Positions 48,501 to 58,401 of a DNA stretch of 64,000 bases are shown piece by piece (the stretch's first letter is position 1; each line of letters starts with the position of its first letter). The notes under the pieces were generated by a model. The model was not told the origin of the DNA. It searched no databases and saw only the letters and a list, made by a program, of their open reading frames with translations. The stretch is from assembly GCA_025403435.1 (NCBI GenBank), contig CM046350.1:7723512-7787511 (forward strand), read 5' to 3'. The stretch comes from Artocarpus heterophyllus (Eukaryota > Streptophyta > Magnoliopsida > Rosales > Moraceae). The position numbers and the translations under genes were made by a program.

Positions 48501-48658
48501 AATTATGTAAATACAAGTATGTGAAAGTATTTTAGGAGTTACCAAAATTAATGTAAGTAAATTATTTATTTCCGTTTAAAAAAAAAATCTTCCTAAATTT
48601 TTGCCCTTAAGAGCGTAAGAAAGAGTTTTATCATAGCCCGAAAAGGCGGGTTGTGACA
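45563..48658 (+). repeat. Tekay-type 3' LTR
   Basis: 3096 bp, begins TGTAATGATCG and ends GGTTGTGACA, the partner of 36185-39305. It carries the same TACCTGTGNGTA array at about 47678-47990. By eye it differs from the 5' LTR by a few substitutions per hundred bases and several short indels, most of them transitions. Confidence 0.93.
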
Positions 48659-48663
48659 GCCTG
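48659..48663. repeat. Target-site duplication GCCTG (right copy)
   Basis: Matches 36180-36184 exactly and marks the right border of the Tekay-type element. Confidence 0.92.
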
Positions 48664-48931
48664 TCTCCTCCTCCCCCACGGTGGCTCTCAATTGCATCGT
48701 AGGTGTAGCCGTCTTCGCCAATGGTCCTGCATGAAATCCCTTTGTGAGGTGCTGCTGAATTCCTTGTAATTCAATGAGTAGCTTGGCCATTCCATCCTCC
48801 AATTGGAAAAGCTTCTTTACATCATGTCTTCACCTCAGTCCAGCTCTCGTTGGAAGATCTCCTTACTCGATTCCACCTTCTCTAAACGATCCTCGAGCTT
48901 CTTTGCTGCAACCCTATCCCACCGATCAACT
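48664..48931 (-). pseudogene. Reina-type gag, N-terminal part and leader
   Basis: Minus-strand frame around 48802-48664 reads MAKLLIELQGIQQHL and TMQLRATVGEEETG. It joins, across the nested element, the gag frame that resumes at 36184. Region 48803-48931 is the leader, with no clean start codon. Confidence 0.65.
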
Positions 48932-48943
48932 GCTCTGATACCA
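48932..48943 (-). promoter_or_regulatory. Primer-binding site (initiator Met tRNA), Reina-type element
   Basis: On the minus strand TGGTATCAGAGC lies three bases downstream of the 5' LTR end; complementary to plant initiator Met tRNA. Confidence 0.88.
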
Positions 48944-48946
48944 ATT

Positions 48947-49409
48947 TGGTAGGCACAGGGGAGTTCAATCACGAAATGGAGCAAACACAGGTAGGCTAAG
49001 AGAAATTAGGTCACTCTTTATTAGTAACTTTGAATTGAAAACACAAGATAGAGCTATTTGAGTGAGCCTTGCACTCCTATTATAGAACCAAAATAATCAA
49101 GATGATAGTCGATGTCCCTTTTCCCTCTTTTCTATTCTACTTATACTTCCTGATTTCCCCACCACTCTCTCTCTCTCTTTTTGAGGCCTAATTGCTTAAC
49201 CACCCACATTCTTTCCTCCCTTCTTTCCCTGAATTTTCGGGACCTCCTCCACACACTCACTGCACTCCCCGACAACTACCTCTATGTCACCAAATTCTTT
49301 TCCTATCCACTCCAAGGCTAAGGCTCTTGCCAAATCAGTTTTTTTTTTCCTTGAGCTACGTCTAGCATAAGTGAACCTGATAAGAGGCCTAAAGGAACCA
49401 TTCTTATCA
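48947..49409 (-). repeat. Reina-type 5' LTR
   Basis: 463 bp; partner of 31454-31901. Ends are TGATGA...CTACCA on the minus strand. A CT microsatellite near 49165-49180 is shared with the other LTR. Confidence 0.9.
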
Positions 49410-49414
49410 TGAAC

Positions 49415-49531
49415 CAAATCTTGTGCTACCTAGTCTTGTCATATTTTATGGCTGGGATTGGACCCATTTTTGTCTTCACTCCATCTTCTGGCCATTCCAA
49501 CTTCATCCCTAGCTTAGCGGCCCCGCCAAAG
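49415..49531 (-). pseudogene. TauD-like dioxygenase pseudogene, middle exon (5' side of the insertion)
   Basis: Minus strand: GMKLEWPEDGVKTKMGPIPA and IKYDKTR, then a TAG at 49428-49426 (CAG to TAG or similar), then HKIWF, where the Reina-type insertion cuts. With the TGAAC duplication counted once, the frame runs on into 31453. The upstream border is uncertain; no clean AG acceptor is seen and the likely one may be mutated. Homologous to the same part of Arabidopsis At3g21360. Confidence 0.85.
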
Positions 49532-50181
49532 TCACCGAAAGAATGCTAAAAGACTTCGATGCTCTAGTTCTATCCTACCGAGAACAACAAGTCACATAAG
49601 ACAAAAAACACACAAGATTTATAGTAGTTCACTCTCAATATGAAAGCTATGTCTAGTTTTAATCGCTGCAAAAATTTATTATAGTGAAAAACAAGATTAC
49701 AAGAGAAAGAACACCTCTTGCCTCTCCTAGCCTTTTTTTTAAATAAAAAAAAACTAAAAACAACACCCCTTTTATAAGACAACTGAACGTATAAGTCTAA
49801 AAACTCCAAAATACCCTTTAGAAGATTTTTACTGTAAGGGTTCCACTCTAAGCACCCTTGGGAGTGAGGAGGGGGCTTCTCACCCCTTTTTTAATCCACA
49901 ACGACCTTATCGTATGAAGGTCAATCTGCATGATGTCTTCGCATTAAGGCAACAACTGTGGTGCACAACTAAACAAAGAACTCTTAAGAAGCCAATCTTA
50001 GGCTATTAATAATCATAAGTTACATTACCACAAAATTGCTTTTGTCCCTAAATTTTAAGTTCAACAAAAGTTTGATAACAAGTAATGGTAATAACATTAT
50101 TTCTCAATTAAATATATAATTCAGGTACCATACACAGATTTTGTGACAATTTAAAGGTTATGTTCTAGCTGTATCACAAAT
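49532..50181 (-). other. Intron-like sequence of the dioxygenase pseudogene
   Basis: Noncoding sequence between two dioxygenase exons. It has a poly-A/T rich patch near 49735-49760 but no recognisable mobile element. The minus-strand open frame 49570-49809 has no known domain. Confidence 0.5.
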
Positions 50182-50432
50182 CTTTGCTCAGCGACAGCCT
50201 TGTCTTTGGTAAAAAATGTCGACTTCCATCCACGGCCAATCGGAGACAAAGGGTCATCATCTTCCCCTAACAGACGCGTGTATATCAGACCATGTTCCTC
50301 CAAACGACTTACGAAATTTGGGTACTTGTCTTTCATTCTCTCGTACACGACGTGACTAAGAACTATAGGAGTTTCTCCTCCACTTCCAGGCTGTGTTTCG
50401 CAGAAGAACAGTTTGAATGGATACTCAGGCAC
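50182..50432 (-). pseudogene. TauD-like dioxygenase pseudogene, upstream exon
   Basis: Minus-strand exon starting after a good acceptor (TTGATCAATAG) at 50432. It encodes PEYPFKLFFCETQPGSGGET, PIVLSHVVYERMKDKYPNFV and GRGWKSTFFTKDKAVAEQR. This part is uninterrupted and well conserved, matching At3g21360 from the residue after its FHHE iron-ligand block. At its 3' end the expected GT donor reads AT (50181-50180). The exon carrying the HxE ligands should lie upstream, beyond the copia insertion and outside the window. Confidence 0.88.
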
Positions 50433-50640
50433 CTATTGATCAACAGACACAAAAAATCCTAAACTTGATTAGTAATTAAGTAAGCTGATTAAGAATGTTA
50501 AGTTGTGGAGATTAATTTAATGTCTGATGACGCACGGTAATTAAAGACGTTAGAGAAATATAGAGTTGTGAATGGCATGCTATTTTCATAAAAGGGTGTA
50601 TGACAAAATCAGTCCTAAGCAACATTTTTAATTGTTACAA
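50433..50640 (-). other. Intron remnant between the dioxygenase exon and the copia insertion
   Basis: AT-rich, noncoding. It ends at the probable inner border of the copia LTR near 50641. Candidate target duplication TACAA (50636-50640) cannot be confirmed because the other end of the copia element is outside the window. Confidence 0.5.
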
Positions 50641-51110
50641 TGTAAATCTCATAAGCTACAGTGATAAAAAAAAAAAAAGAGCTACTTTCTAGACTGTAAG
50701 CATAAAAAGATTCAAACATGCCAAAACTATATGCATAACAAATCGAAAACAGAAGCGTGTGAAAATTATATTTTACCTCCTGGCCATTGCACTGTCTCTC
50801 TGGTGTTCAACGAGTGTAGTGTGGCTGCCTCAAATGGAAGCTTCTAAGTCCTTCCAAAAACTCAATTGATGGTGTTGGTTTCCTAAAGAATTTTAGACTT
50901 GGGGACCCAAGTATCTCATTCAATACAAAATGAACGTAAAAAGAGATTGATTTTTCTCCGGTGTATAGAAATCCTTCCATAAAGGATTTTTATACTGCCT
51001 CAGAAATGCAGTTACCAAGGTTGGTTTTAATGGGCATAAATATTAGGCCAATTATTGCAACAAATTAAATTGGTTTCAATTCTTGAAACCATTGGAATAA
51101 AACGGTTACA
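50641..51110 (-). repeat. Ty1/copia 3' LTR
   Basis: On the minus strand, TGTAACCGTTTTATTCC begins directly after a typical copia polypurine tract (AAGTGGGAGAA, 51121-51111). The LTR ends about 50641 with GATTTACA, giving TGTAA...TTACA ends and 470 bp. A TATA-like GCAGTATAAAAATCC lies near 50995. The start is firm; the far end is inferred from the inverted-repeat ends only. Confidence 0.65.
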
Positions 51111-51471
51111 TTCTCCCACTTGGTCTCCATATTTATCCTTATATTCATTAAACCCAAACTTTCAAGAAACAAATACATGAATCATGGCGATAATTTCTCT
51201 AAATTGTGAGTATTATCTTCCATGTATTACTATGTATTATTTCTCAGACTTTATTCCCTATATGGTAACTTAACTTTAGTGAATAAACCCAATGTTTATT
51301 CTTGGTCGTACTAAATGTGCATTTTCCTTCCAATAACTTTATGCGCAAATCAAATATGAGAAAACATCATAACTGAATAAAAGTTTCATTAAGACTGTAA
51401 ATTGTATGTACAAACAAATTTACATTATGGAATCAAGTCCCATCTGAACTACATGATCCTTAAATGACTTC
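51111..51471 (-). pseudogene. End of copia pol plus 3' untranslated segment and polypurine tract
   Basis: Minus strand 51471-51420 encodes VFKDHVVQMGLDSIM and a stop (TAA, 51422-51420). This is the C-terminus of the copia RNase H region whose preceding part ends at 61945. The two are joined if the Tat-type element and one ACTTC copy are removed. 51419-51122 is noncoding, and 51121-51111 is the polypurine tract. Confidence 0.85.
51467..51471. repeat. Target-site duplication ACTTC (left copy)
   Basis: Identical to 61940-61944; the two flank the Tat-type element precisely inside the copia RNase H coding sequence. Confidence 0.93.
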
Positions 51472-52098
51472 TGTTGAGGGTAAGCTCGGCGCCACCACCG
51501 AGGACACTAACTTTTGGTGGTCGGCAACTAAGTTCGACAGACATTAGGCTACCACCCCGACCCGACGACTTATACTTCTCCCCGAGGTGCCTTCCATTTA
51601 TCTGAGGGCACGCCCCCAAGAAGGCTGCCACCTCGGGGATGTACAGTAGCTCGGGCCGGGTCACGTTATCCGTCGTAATACGTCACTGCCCATCCTTGTA
51701 GGCCAACACCAGGCAAACGTGCTGCCGTCCAATAGAGTCCAATCCATTGGACAATGGACGTGACACTTGTCACTCACTGCTTGATACACTTTGATGTGAC
51801 ACCTAGGTAATGGAAAAAACCCATCTTGCACCCGATCCAACTGGTGGCCTATAAATAGGATGCATTTATGACGTTTTAGAGGGAGAGACTTCCTCACACC
51901 TAATTAGCTGTCGACCTCTGCCGAGCAATACTTGCCTTGAGCATCAGAGAGCCCTTGTCTATTGACTAACCCCATTTCTCTAAATCATCCCTCTCGCAGG
52001 TGCGCACTCCCAGCCAGGGGCAAGCTTAAGAGGAGGTCAGAAGGTGTTCAGTCACACGTGGGTGTTGATCCGACGCCGGACGACGGTAAGCATCAACA
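51472..52098 (+). repeat. Tat-type 5' LTR
   Basis: 627 bp, TGTTGAGGGTAAG to CATCAACA. A clear TATA box TATAAATAGG is at 51850-51859, so the genomic RNA should start about 30 bases downstream. Open frames in it are shadows. Confidence 0.93.
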
Positions 52099-52120
52099 TT
52101 TTGGCGCTAGATGAAGAGGC
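52099..52120 (+). promoter_or_regulatory. Probable primer-binding site region, Tat-type element
   Basis: TTTTGGCGCTAG immediately follows the 5' LTR. TGGCGC-type primer sites are usual in Tat and Athila elements. I cannot assign the tRNA from memory. Confidence 0.45.
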
Positions 52121-55100
52121 CCGAGCCGCACAAGATCCGATTCAGGAGCTTACAGATGCGGTCCGGGTCCTAACTCAGCAGCTTGCACAAGCTCAACGGC
52201 AAGCTGCACCGGCTCCACCACCCCCCGCCCAGGTTGACCAGGTAGGGGGTCGGCATGAGCGAAGTGCCACCAATTTGGAGGATCAATCGGAGCAGTCTGC
52301 AGGATCCATTAGAGGACCCCTGCTTGACGATAGACTGGTTCATGAACATCAGATGGGACGTCAACCGCCCCGTGTCCCTTCACCACAAGGTTCCCGAGCC
52401 TCAGTGTTTGATCGGTTCGGGTATCGAGGAATAAACAGAAATCGCCAGGCCAGAGTTGGAGGCCGTGCTGAGGGCGGAGTACCCTATCGGGTTGAACTGC
52501 CCGAAGACACGAATAGTCGCCAGTTCCGGGTGTTGCAACGACAGATCGATGAGATCCAGAATTGTAGGTTCGATTTGGATGAGATCGGGGCTCAGGATCC
52601 GCCCTTCCCGGATCACATAATGCGGGCACCCATACCGCCAAAATTTAAGGTCCCACATATCAAGTCTTATGATGGGGCCACTGACGCGGATGAGCACGCC
52701 GAACTCTTTCGCGGGCACATGCTATTGCAGAATGCTAGTGATGCTGCAATGTGCAAGGCCTTTCCACTCACTCTTACGGGCCCTGCCCGGCAATGGTTTA
52801 GACGACTCGAACCGGGGTCAATTCCTTCTTTTAGGCATCTTGCCGAAGTCTTTTCCTCCGCATTCTCTACGACCAAAACGCGGAGGAAAGAAATAACCTC
52901 CTTATATGCTGTTAAGCAGGGAGACGACAGCGTCAGGGATTATATTAACCGGTTCACCCAGGCTGCTCTTGAGGTCAAGCATGTCGAAGACGAGACCCTC
53001 AAACACATTTTTGTAGGGGGACTCCGAGACGAGAAGCTGACCTGGTCTTTGGCCTTCGAGCAGCCGAACACATTCTTGCAAATGCTCGGGTACGCCCAAA
53101 GACATGCGGACGCTGCCGAATACATGAAAAGCCGTCGGGAAGAAGCCGGCCCGAGCGGGACAAAAAAGGATAAGAAGAAGAAGAAGGGGCCAGAGCAGGG
53201 CAGCGCCAAGCATGTGAAGAAGCAGAGGAAAGAGAAAGCTGATAAGCCGAAGGGGCCAACCGGTAAGTTCCAAAACTACACGCCCCTGGTGGCAACTATC
53301 GATGAGGTGCTCGCCCAGATTGGCGACAAGAATTTGTTGACACCGCCGCCTAAGCTCCGCGGCATTAGGGTGAAGCGTGACCAGTCGAAGTTTTGCAAAT
53401 TCCACCAAGATGTGGGTCATACTACCCGAGAATGCATCCAGCTCAAGGACCAAATAGAAAGGTTGGTCCGGGAAGGTCTGTTGCAGAAATTTGTGGAGAA
53501 AGCCATAAACCTGAGGGCAACCTCTGGAAGGAACGACTCGTCAGGCCGAGACGTACAAAGCCGACCCAGGACTGATAGTGGGAACACCCCGGAACCCCCA
53601 AATATCGTACACACCATACTTGGTGGGCCTGTCGCCGGGGAGACATCAAGTGGGCGGTGATCCTACGTCAGAGAAGCTCGGCGGGTCGAACGGGGTGACT
53701 TCATGAATGTGTCTGAGCACATCAATAAGATATGCTGCCAACAAGAAACCCCGATCACTTTCACTGAGGAGGAAGCAGACCGACTAATGCATCCCCACAA
53801 CGATGCCTTGGTTTGCGAACTGCCTATCGCCAACAATGTTGTACGGCGTGTCTTAATTGACAATGGCAGTTCCGCGGACATCCTTTTTAAGCAGGCATTC
53901 GACAAGCTGAAGATCAGCAACGCGCCTTTAGTCTCGGTTCGGACCCTGCTTTTCGGCTTCGCGGGTGAGTGTGTCCGAGCAACCGGGAAGGTTAGTCTCC
54001 CGGTAACTTTTGGAGAAGGTGCTGCTAGGGTCACTCGGGTAGTCAACTTTTTAATCGTCGATAAACCCTCTCAGTATAACATCATCATCGGCCGGCCGAC
54101 GCTAAACGAATTAAAGGCCATGGTTTCGACATATCACTTGGCAATGAAGTTCCCGATTGATGGTGGTGTTGGAGTAATCCGCTCGTCCCAAACGGACTCT
54201 CGGGCTTGCTATGCAAACGCAGTCTGAGCAGCCTCAGCTCAGCAACAGGGAATCTTGGCCGTATATTCGGTCGACGAGACCGACCTCCTAACCGATCCGA
54301 CGTCGAAGATGCTCGCAGACCTAGACCCCAGGTTTCCCGAGGAAGAGGTAAGGGGTACCCCGGTCGAAGACTTAGTGTCGTTCTCCCTAGACCCCAAAAG
54401 GCCAGAACGTATAGTCCAACTCGGGTCACAATTACAACCTGAGATCCGGACCGACCTGAAATCCCTTCTTTCTGAATACCGTGACGTTTTTACATGGTCC
54501 CATGAGGACATGCCCGGCATAGATCCGAGCGTCATCAGCCATCGGCTTAACGTCCAGCCTGGTCACAGGCCGATGATACAAAAACGAAGGGCCTTCAACC
54601 CGGAGAGATATGCTGCGATCAATGATGAAGTCCAGAAACTCCTGAAGGCTAGATTTATTAGAGAGGTCAAATATCCAAAATGGTTAGCAAACGTCGTCCT
54701 CGTCAAAAAGGCGAACGGCAAGTGGTGGGTCTGTATCGACTATACCGATCTTAACAAGACCTGCCCGAAGGACTGCTTCCCACTTCCTCGGATAGACTAG
54801 CTCGTCGATGCCACAGCCGAACATGAGCTACTAAGCTTTATGGACGCCTACTTCGGATATAATCAGATAAGAATGGCCGAAGAGGATCAAATCAAAACCT
54901 CATTTGTCACTGACCAGGGCTTGTATTGCTACGTTGTCATGCCGTTTGGTCTCAAGAACGCCGGGGCTACTTATCAACGCCTCGTCAACAAAATGTTCAC
55001 TCGACTGATCGGGAAAACTATGGAGGTCTACGTAGACGACATGTTAGTAAAATCTGTCCAAGCGAAGGACCACATCGTCGACCTCCGAGCTAGCTTTGAC

Positions 55101-57620
55101 ATTCTCCAGGAGTATGGGATGAAACTCAACCCTGCAAAATGCGCTTTTGGCATCGGCTCAGGCAAATTCCTCAGATTTTTGGTTAACCGACGAGGAATCG
55201 AAGTGAACCCGGCAAAAGCCCAGGCAATCATAGACATGCATTCTCCTCGGACAGTGAAAGACGTGCAAAGGCTTACTGGCATGGTGGCCGCCTTATCAAG
55301 ATTTGTCTCCCGGGCTACCGATAAGTGTCACCCTTTCTTCAAGGCACTTAAGGGGAGGTTTGAGTGGAGCAAGGAGTGTGAGGATGCTTTCCAAGGCTTA
55401 AAAACTTACCTCGCCACACCCCCGCTCCTATCCAAACATTTTCTCGATGAGGTTTTAACTGCCTATTTAGCCGTCTTGGAGAAGGCTGTCAGCTCGGTGT
55501 TGATCCGAGATGAAAACGGGATCCAAAGACCCATCTACTATACCAGCCATGCGTTCCAAGGTGCCGAGGAGCGGTATTCCTCGTTGGAGAAGCTGGCCTT
55601 CGCCTTAATAACATCATTTCGGAAGTTGCGGTCATATGACCAAGGCCATACCGTCAAGATCCCGACCAAGTTTCCTCTCCAGCAAGTTTTACAGAGCCCA
55701 AAAATATCAGGTCGAATGGCCAAGTGGTCGGTCGAGTTGGGTCAGTATGATGTACAATTTGTGCCGAGGACAGCGATAAAGGCTCAGGTCCTAGCTGATT
55801 TCCTTGTCGAATTTACAGAAGCCGGAAAAGTGGCTCCCTTAGTTGAGAAATCACCCGTCGAGGAGCCTGATACAGCTACCTGCAGTGAACAAGGCCTTTC
55901 CCCAGAGCAAAACTGGAAACTACACGTCGACGGCTCAACCTGCGTCGACGGGTCGGGGGCTGGCTTGATTCTAACAAGCCCCGACGGGTATAAGGTCATT
56001 TATGCCCTTCGATTTGATTTCAAGACCTCTAATAACGAAACAGAGTACGAAGCTTTGCTAGCCGAACTACGAATTGCCCGAGACCTTGGAGTCGATCACT
56101 TGACCGTCTATAGTGACTCGATGCTAGTGGTGCAGCAAGTCACTGGAGGGTTTCAGGCCCGGGCAGAATCGATGGCGGCATATTTAAAGGAAGTGAAACA
56201 GTTGCTGGGGCAATTTAAGTCCTATACTTTCAAACAAATCCCCCGATCCGAGAACGTGGAAGCCGACGTCCTTGCCCGACTGACTTCTGGGATGGGTGGA
56301 ATAGACTCAATGTCCGTTCCCATCGAAAGACTGTCTGGACCAAGTATCACTAAGGAGGTCATGAGCCTGGATGCCGAGCCAACACCCACATGGATGGACC
56401 CGATCATCCGATACTTGACCATAGCCGAATTACCCGACGACCGTGAAGAAGCACGTCAGATACGTAACAGCTCAGCCTGGTATTCGATGATTGGGGAAAA
56501 GTTGTATCGACGTGGCTACACCACGCCATACCTGAGATGTCTGGACCCCAAGGAGGCCGAATATTTAATGAAAGAGATTCATGAAGGCCTTTGTGGCAAT
56601 CACACCGGTGGACGCTCCTTGGCTCAGAAATGCCTGCGGCAAGGTTACTACTGGCCCACCATGCAGCAAGACTGCGGGAGCTTCGCACGGAGATGCCTCA
56701 AATGCCAGCAGTTTGCTAAGGTGCCAGGTTCACACGCCGAGCCTCTTAATCCGGTGACTTCGGCATGGCCATTTACAAAATGGGCCATCGACTTGATCGG
56801 ACCTCTCCCGCCGGCCCGTTCGTAATTCAGATATTGTATCGTCGCCATAGACTATCTAACAAAGTGGATTGAAGTCGAGCCTTGCACTAACATGACCGAA
56901 GCCAAGTGCACCAACTTTGTATGGAAAAATATCGTTTGCCGGTTCGGAATCCCGCACACTATTGTGACTGACAATGCCAAACAGTTTGACTCCTCGGGAC
57001 TATGCCATCTGTGTGAGAAGCTCGGCATTAAGAAAATTTTCTCCTCCCCAAGCTATCCGCAGAGTAACGGCCAGGTAGAGGCCGTAAACAAGACTATTAA
57101 AGATAATCTAAAGAAGAAACTCGAGGGCCTCAAGGGTGCGTGGATTGACGAACTACCCCAAGTACTTTGGGCATACTGAACAACCACACGAGCTGCGACT
57201 GGCGAGACATCGTTCTCCCTGGTATACGGGGCAGAGACCGTCATCCCAGCCGAGGTAGGATTACCGAGCTTCAGGGTTGAGCAATACGCGAAAGCTCAGA
57301 ATCTCAAGCTCATGATGGCCGAGCTCGACCTTCTTGAAGAAAAAAGAAACCGAGCTTTAATTCGTAATGCGGCTCGGAACCAAGTAGTAGCTCGGTATTA
57401 CAACAAAAGGGTTCAGCCGAGAAACTTTAAAGTTGGTGACTTAGTAATGAAGAAGGTTACGGTTCAACAACCTGGTCTCGGGTCTTTTGGTCCGAAATGG
57501 GAAGGTCCTTTTAAAGTCAAAGGTGTCGTACGATCAGGCACTTACAGACTGACCGATACGGAGGGGAATCAGCTCAGGCATCCATGGAATACCGAGCTTT
57601 TAAAAAGATTCTATGCTTAA
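52121..57620 (+). pseudogene. Gag-pol polyprotein of the Tat-type element, single frame with five stops
   Basis: One reading frame runs unshifted through gag, protease, RT, two RNase H domains and integrase. It is cut only by TGA 53658, TGA 54225, TAG 54798, TAA 56823 and TGA 57177, all of a kind produced by C-to-T change in CGA, CAG or CAA. Gag (to about 53440) has LTLTGPARQWFRRLEPGSIP and a CKFHQDVGHTTREC knuckle. Protease has LIDNGSSADILF near 53860. RT has YVDD intact at 55030-55041. The first RNase H-like region is near 55430-55800. An archaeal-type RNase H (LHVDGST, NETEYEALLAEL, YSDSMLVV) lies about 55910-56280. Integrase has zinc-binding HEGLCGNH and CLKCQQ, core AIDLIG, TDNAKQF and QVEAVNKT. 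The first in-frame ATG is 52353, yet coding-like sequence extends upstream, so the true start is uncertain. Cannot make full enzymes without stop suppression. Confidence 0.9.
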
Positions 57621-58401
57621 AAAAAAAAAACCAATCAAAATCAATCAAATCAGAGCCAGATTCCCTTTTTGATCTCTGGCCGCAATTGTTTTGTAACTAG
57701 ACCTGCTGAGCAGGGCTGGAAAAATCCATGTAAGTATTACATTAATGGAGCACAACTTCCCTAAACTCATTCCACCTGAGCAATGTCTTTAAGGGATGAC
57801 TATGCCTAAGACGCCACAACCCCAGCTCGGAAAGCAGGATGTTGACTCCCCATCAAGAGAGTCATCCTCGTCAAACCGGACAAGGGGGCTAGTCAGTATA
57901 TGCATCATGTCTGTCATACAGAAACCTTTAAGTTGCTCGGCACATCTATGTGCCCGATTAGTCCTATACTTGTAAAGTTTCTTTAAAACTTCAACAAGTC
58001 TACAGGGGGCAACGGGGTAAGGGTAGTTATACGTCGTTTATATTCTGCCCGACCGAGATCAGAAACCTGAATTTGCTTGGATAACTAAGCAGATGAGGAT
58101 AACTACTCGGAGTGACCGAGAAAAGAAGTGCTCGGATTAACCGAGATCAGAGGTGCTTGGATAACTAAGCAGATGAGGATAACTATTCGGAGCGACCGAG
58201 AAAAGAAGTGCTCGGATTAACCGAGATCAGAGGTACCATATACCTCTGCTCGGACAACTGCCCAGCCTGGGATCCTTCCCGAGCCTGGGATCCTCCCCGA
58301 ATACAATGAAAATATAAAATGTTTTAATTTTATTTGTTGGGGAGGTACAAGGAAAACGGGCACCTCCCTAGCCCAAATACAAAAGGGAAAAGAAAAAAGG
58401 T
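57621..58401. other. Noncoding 3' region of the Tat-type element between integrase and the antisense gene
   Basis: No coding sequence on either strand. It contains an A run just after the integrase stop, the 80-bp tandem duplication, and many TCGG/CCGAG words. Both the sense and the antisense transcripts would need to end in or near it, since the two genes converge here. Confidence 0.6.
58075..58234. repeat. 80-bp tandem duplication in the Tat-type 3' region
   Basis: Two head-to-tail copies, 58075-58154 and 58155-58234, each starting GCTTGGATAACTAAGCAGAT and ending GATCAGAGGT, with two visible differences. Shorter CTCGGATTAACCGAG-like words within each copy are imperfect inverted repeats. 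Tandem repeats in this position are known from Tat-lineage elements and can seed satellite DNA. Confidence 0.88.

Larger units (their letters stand above)
36185..48658 (+). mobile_element. Tekay/Del-type chromovirus (Ty3/gypsy), nested in the Reina-type gag
   Basis: 12.5-kb element in plus orientation with long LTRs (36185-39305 and 45563-48658), perfect GCCTG duplications, an initiator-Met primer site and a polypurine tract. Internal order is an unrecognised leader reading frame, gag with zinc knuckle, protease, reverse transcriptase, RNase H, integrase and chromodomain. LTRs of about 3.1 kb plus a C-terminal chromodomain ending WEREDELRKDYPKLF are typical of Tekay/Del. The polyprotein is riddled with stops and active-site changes, so the copy is non-autonomous. 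Confidence 0.92.
31454..49409 (-). mobile_element. Reina-type chromovirus (Ty3/gypsy), split by a nested element
   Basis: A complete but decayed LTR retrotransposon in minus orientation. The 3' LTR is 31454-31901, the 5' LTR 48947-49409, and TGAAC duplications flank both. Without the nested element (36185-48658 plus one 5-bp duplication) it is about 5.5 kb, as expected for Reina. It has an initiator-Met primer site, gag, and pol in the order protease, reverse transcriptase, RNase H, integrase, with a C-terminal chromodomain-like segment. Short LTRs, small size and chromodomain point to Reina rather than Tekay. It inserted into a dioxygenase exon and carries many stops and frameshifts. Confidence 0.9.

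Noticed and set aside
50770..50930. Minus-strand peptide-like sequence (IEFLEGLRSFHLRQ) just upstream of the dioxygenase exon
   Set aside because: It lies inside the copia LTR and does not match the dioxygenase family; the exon expected here must lie beyond the copia insertion.
52170..53650. Several long open frames on the minus strand opposite the Tat gag
   Set aside because: They are shadows of a GC-rich gag frame, with no start context, introns or family resemblance. Unlike the 58402-60937 gene they are not supported.
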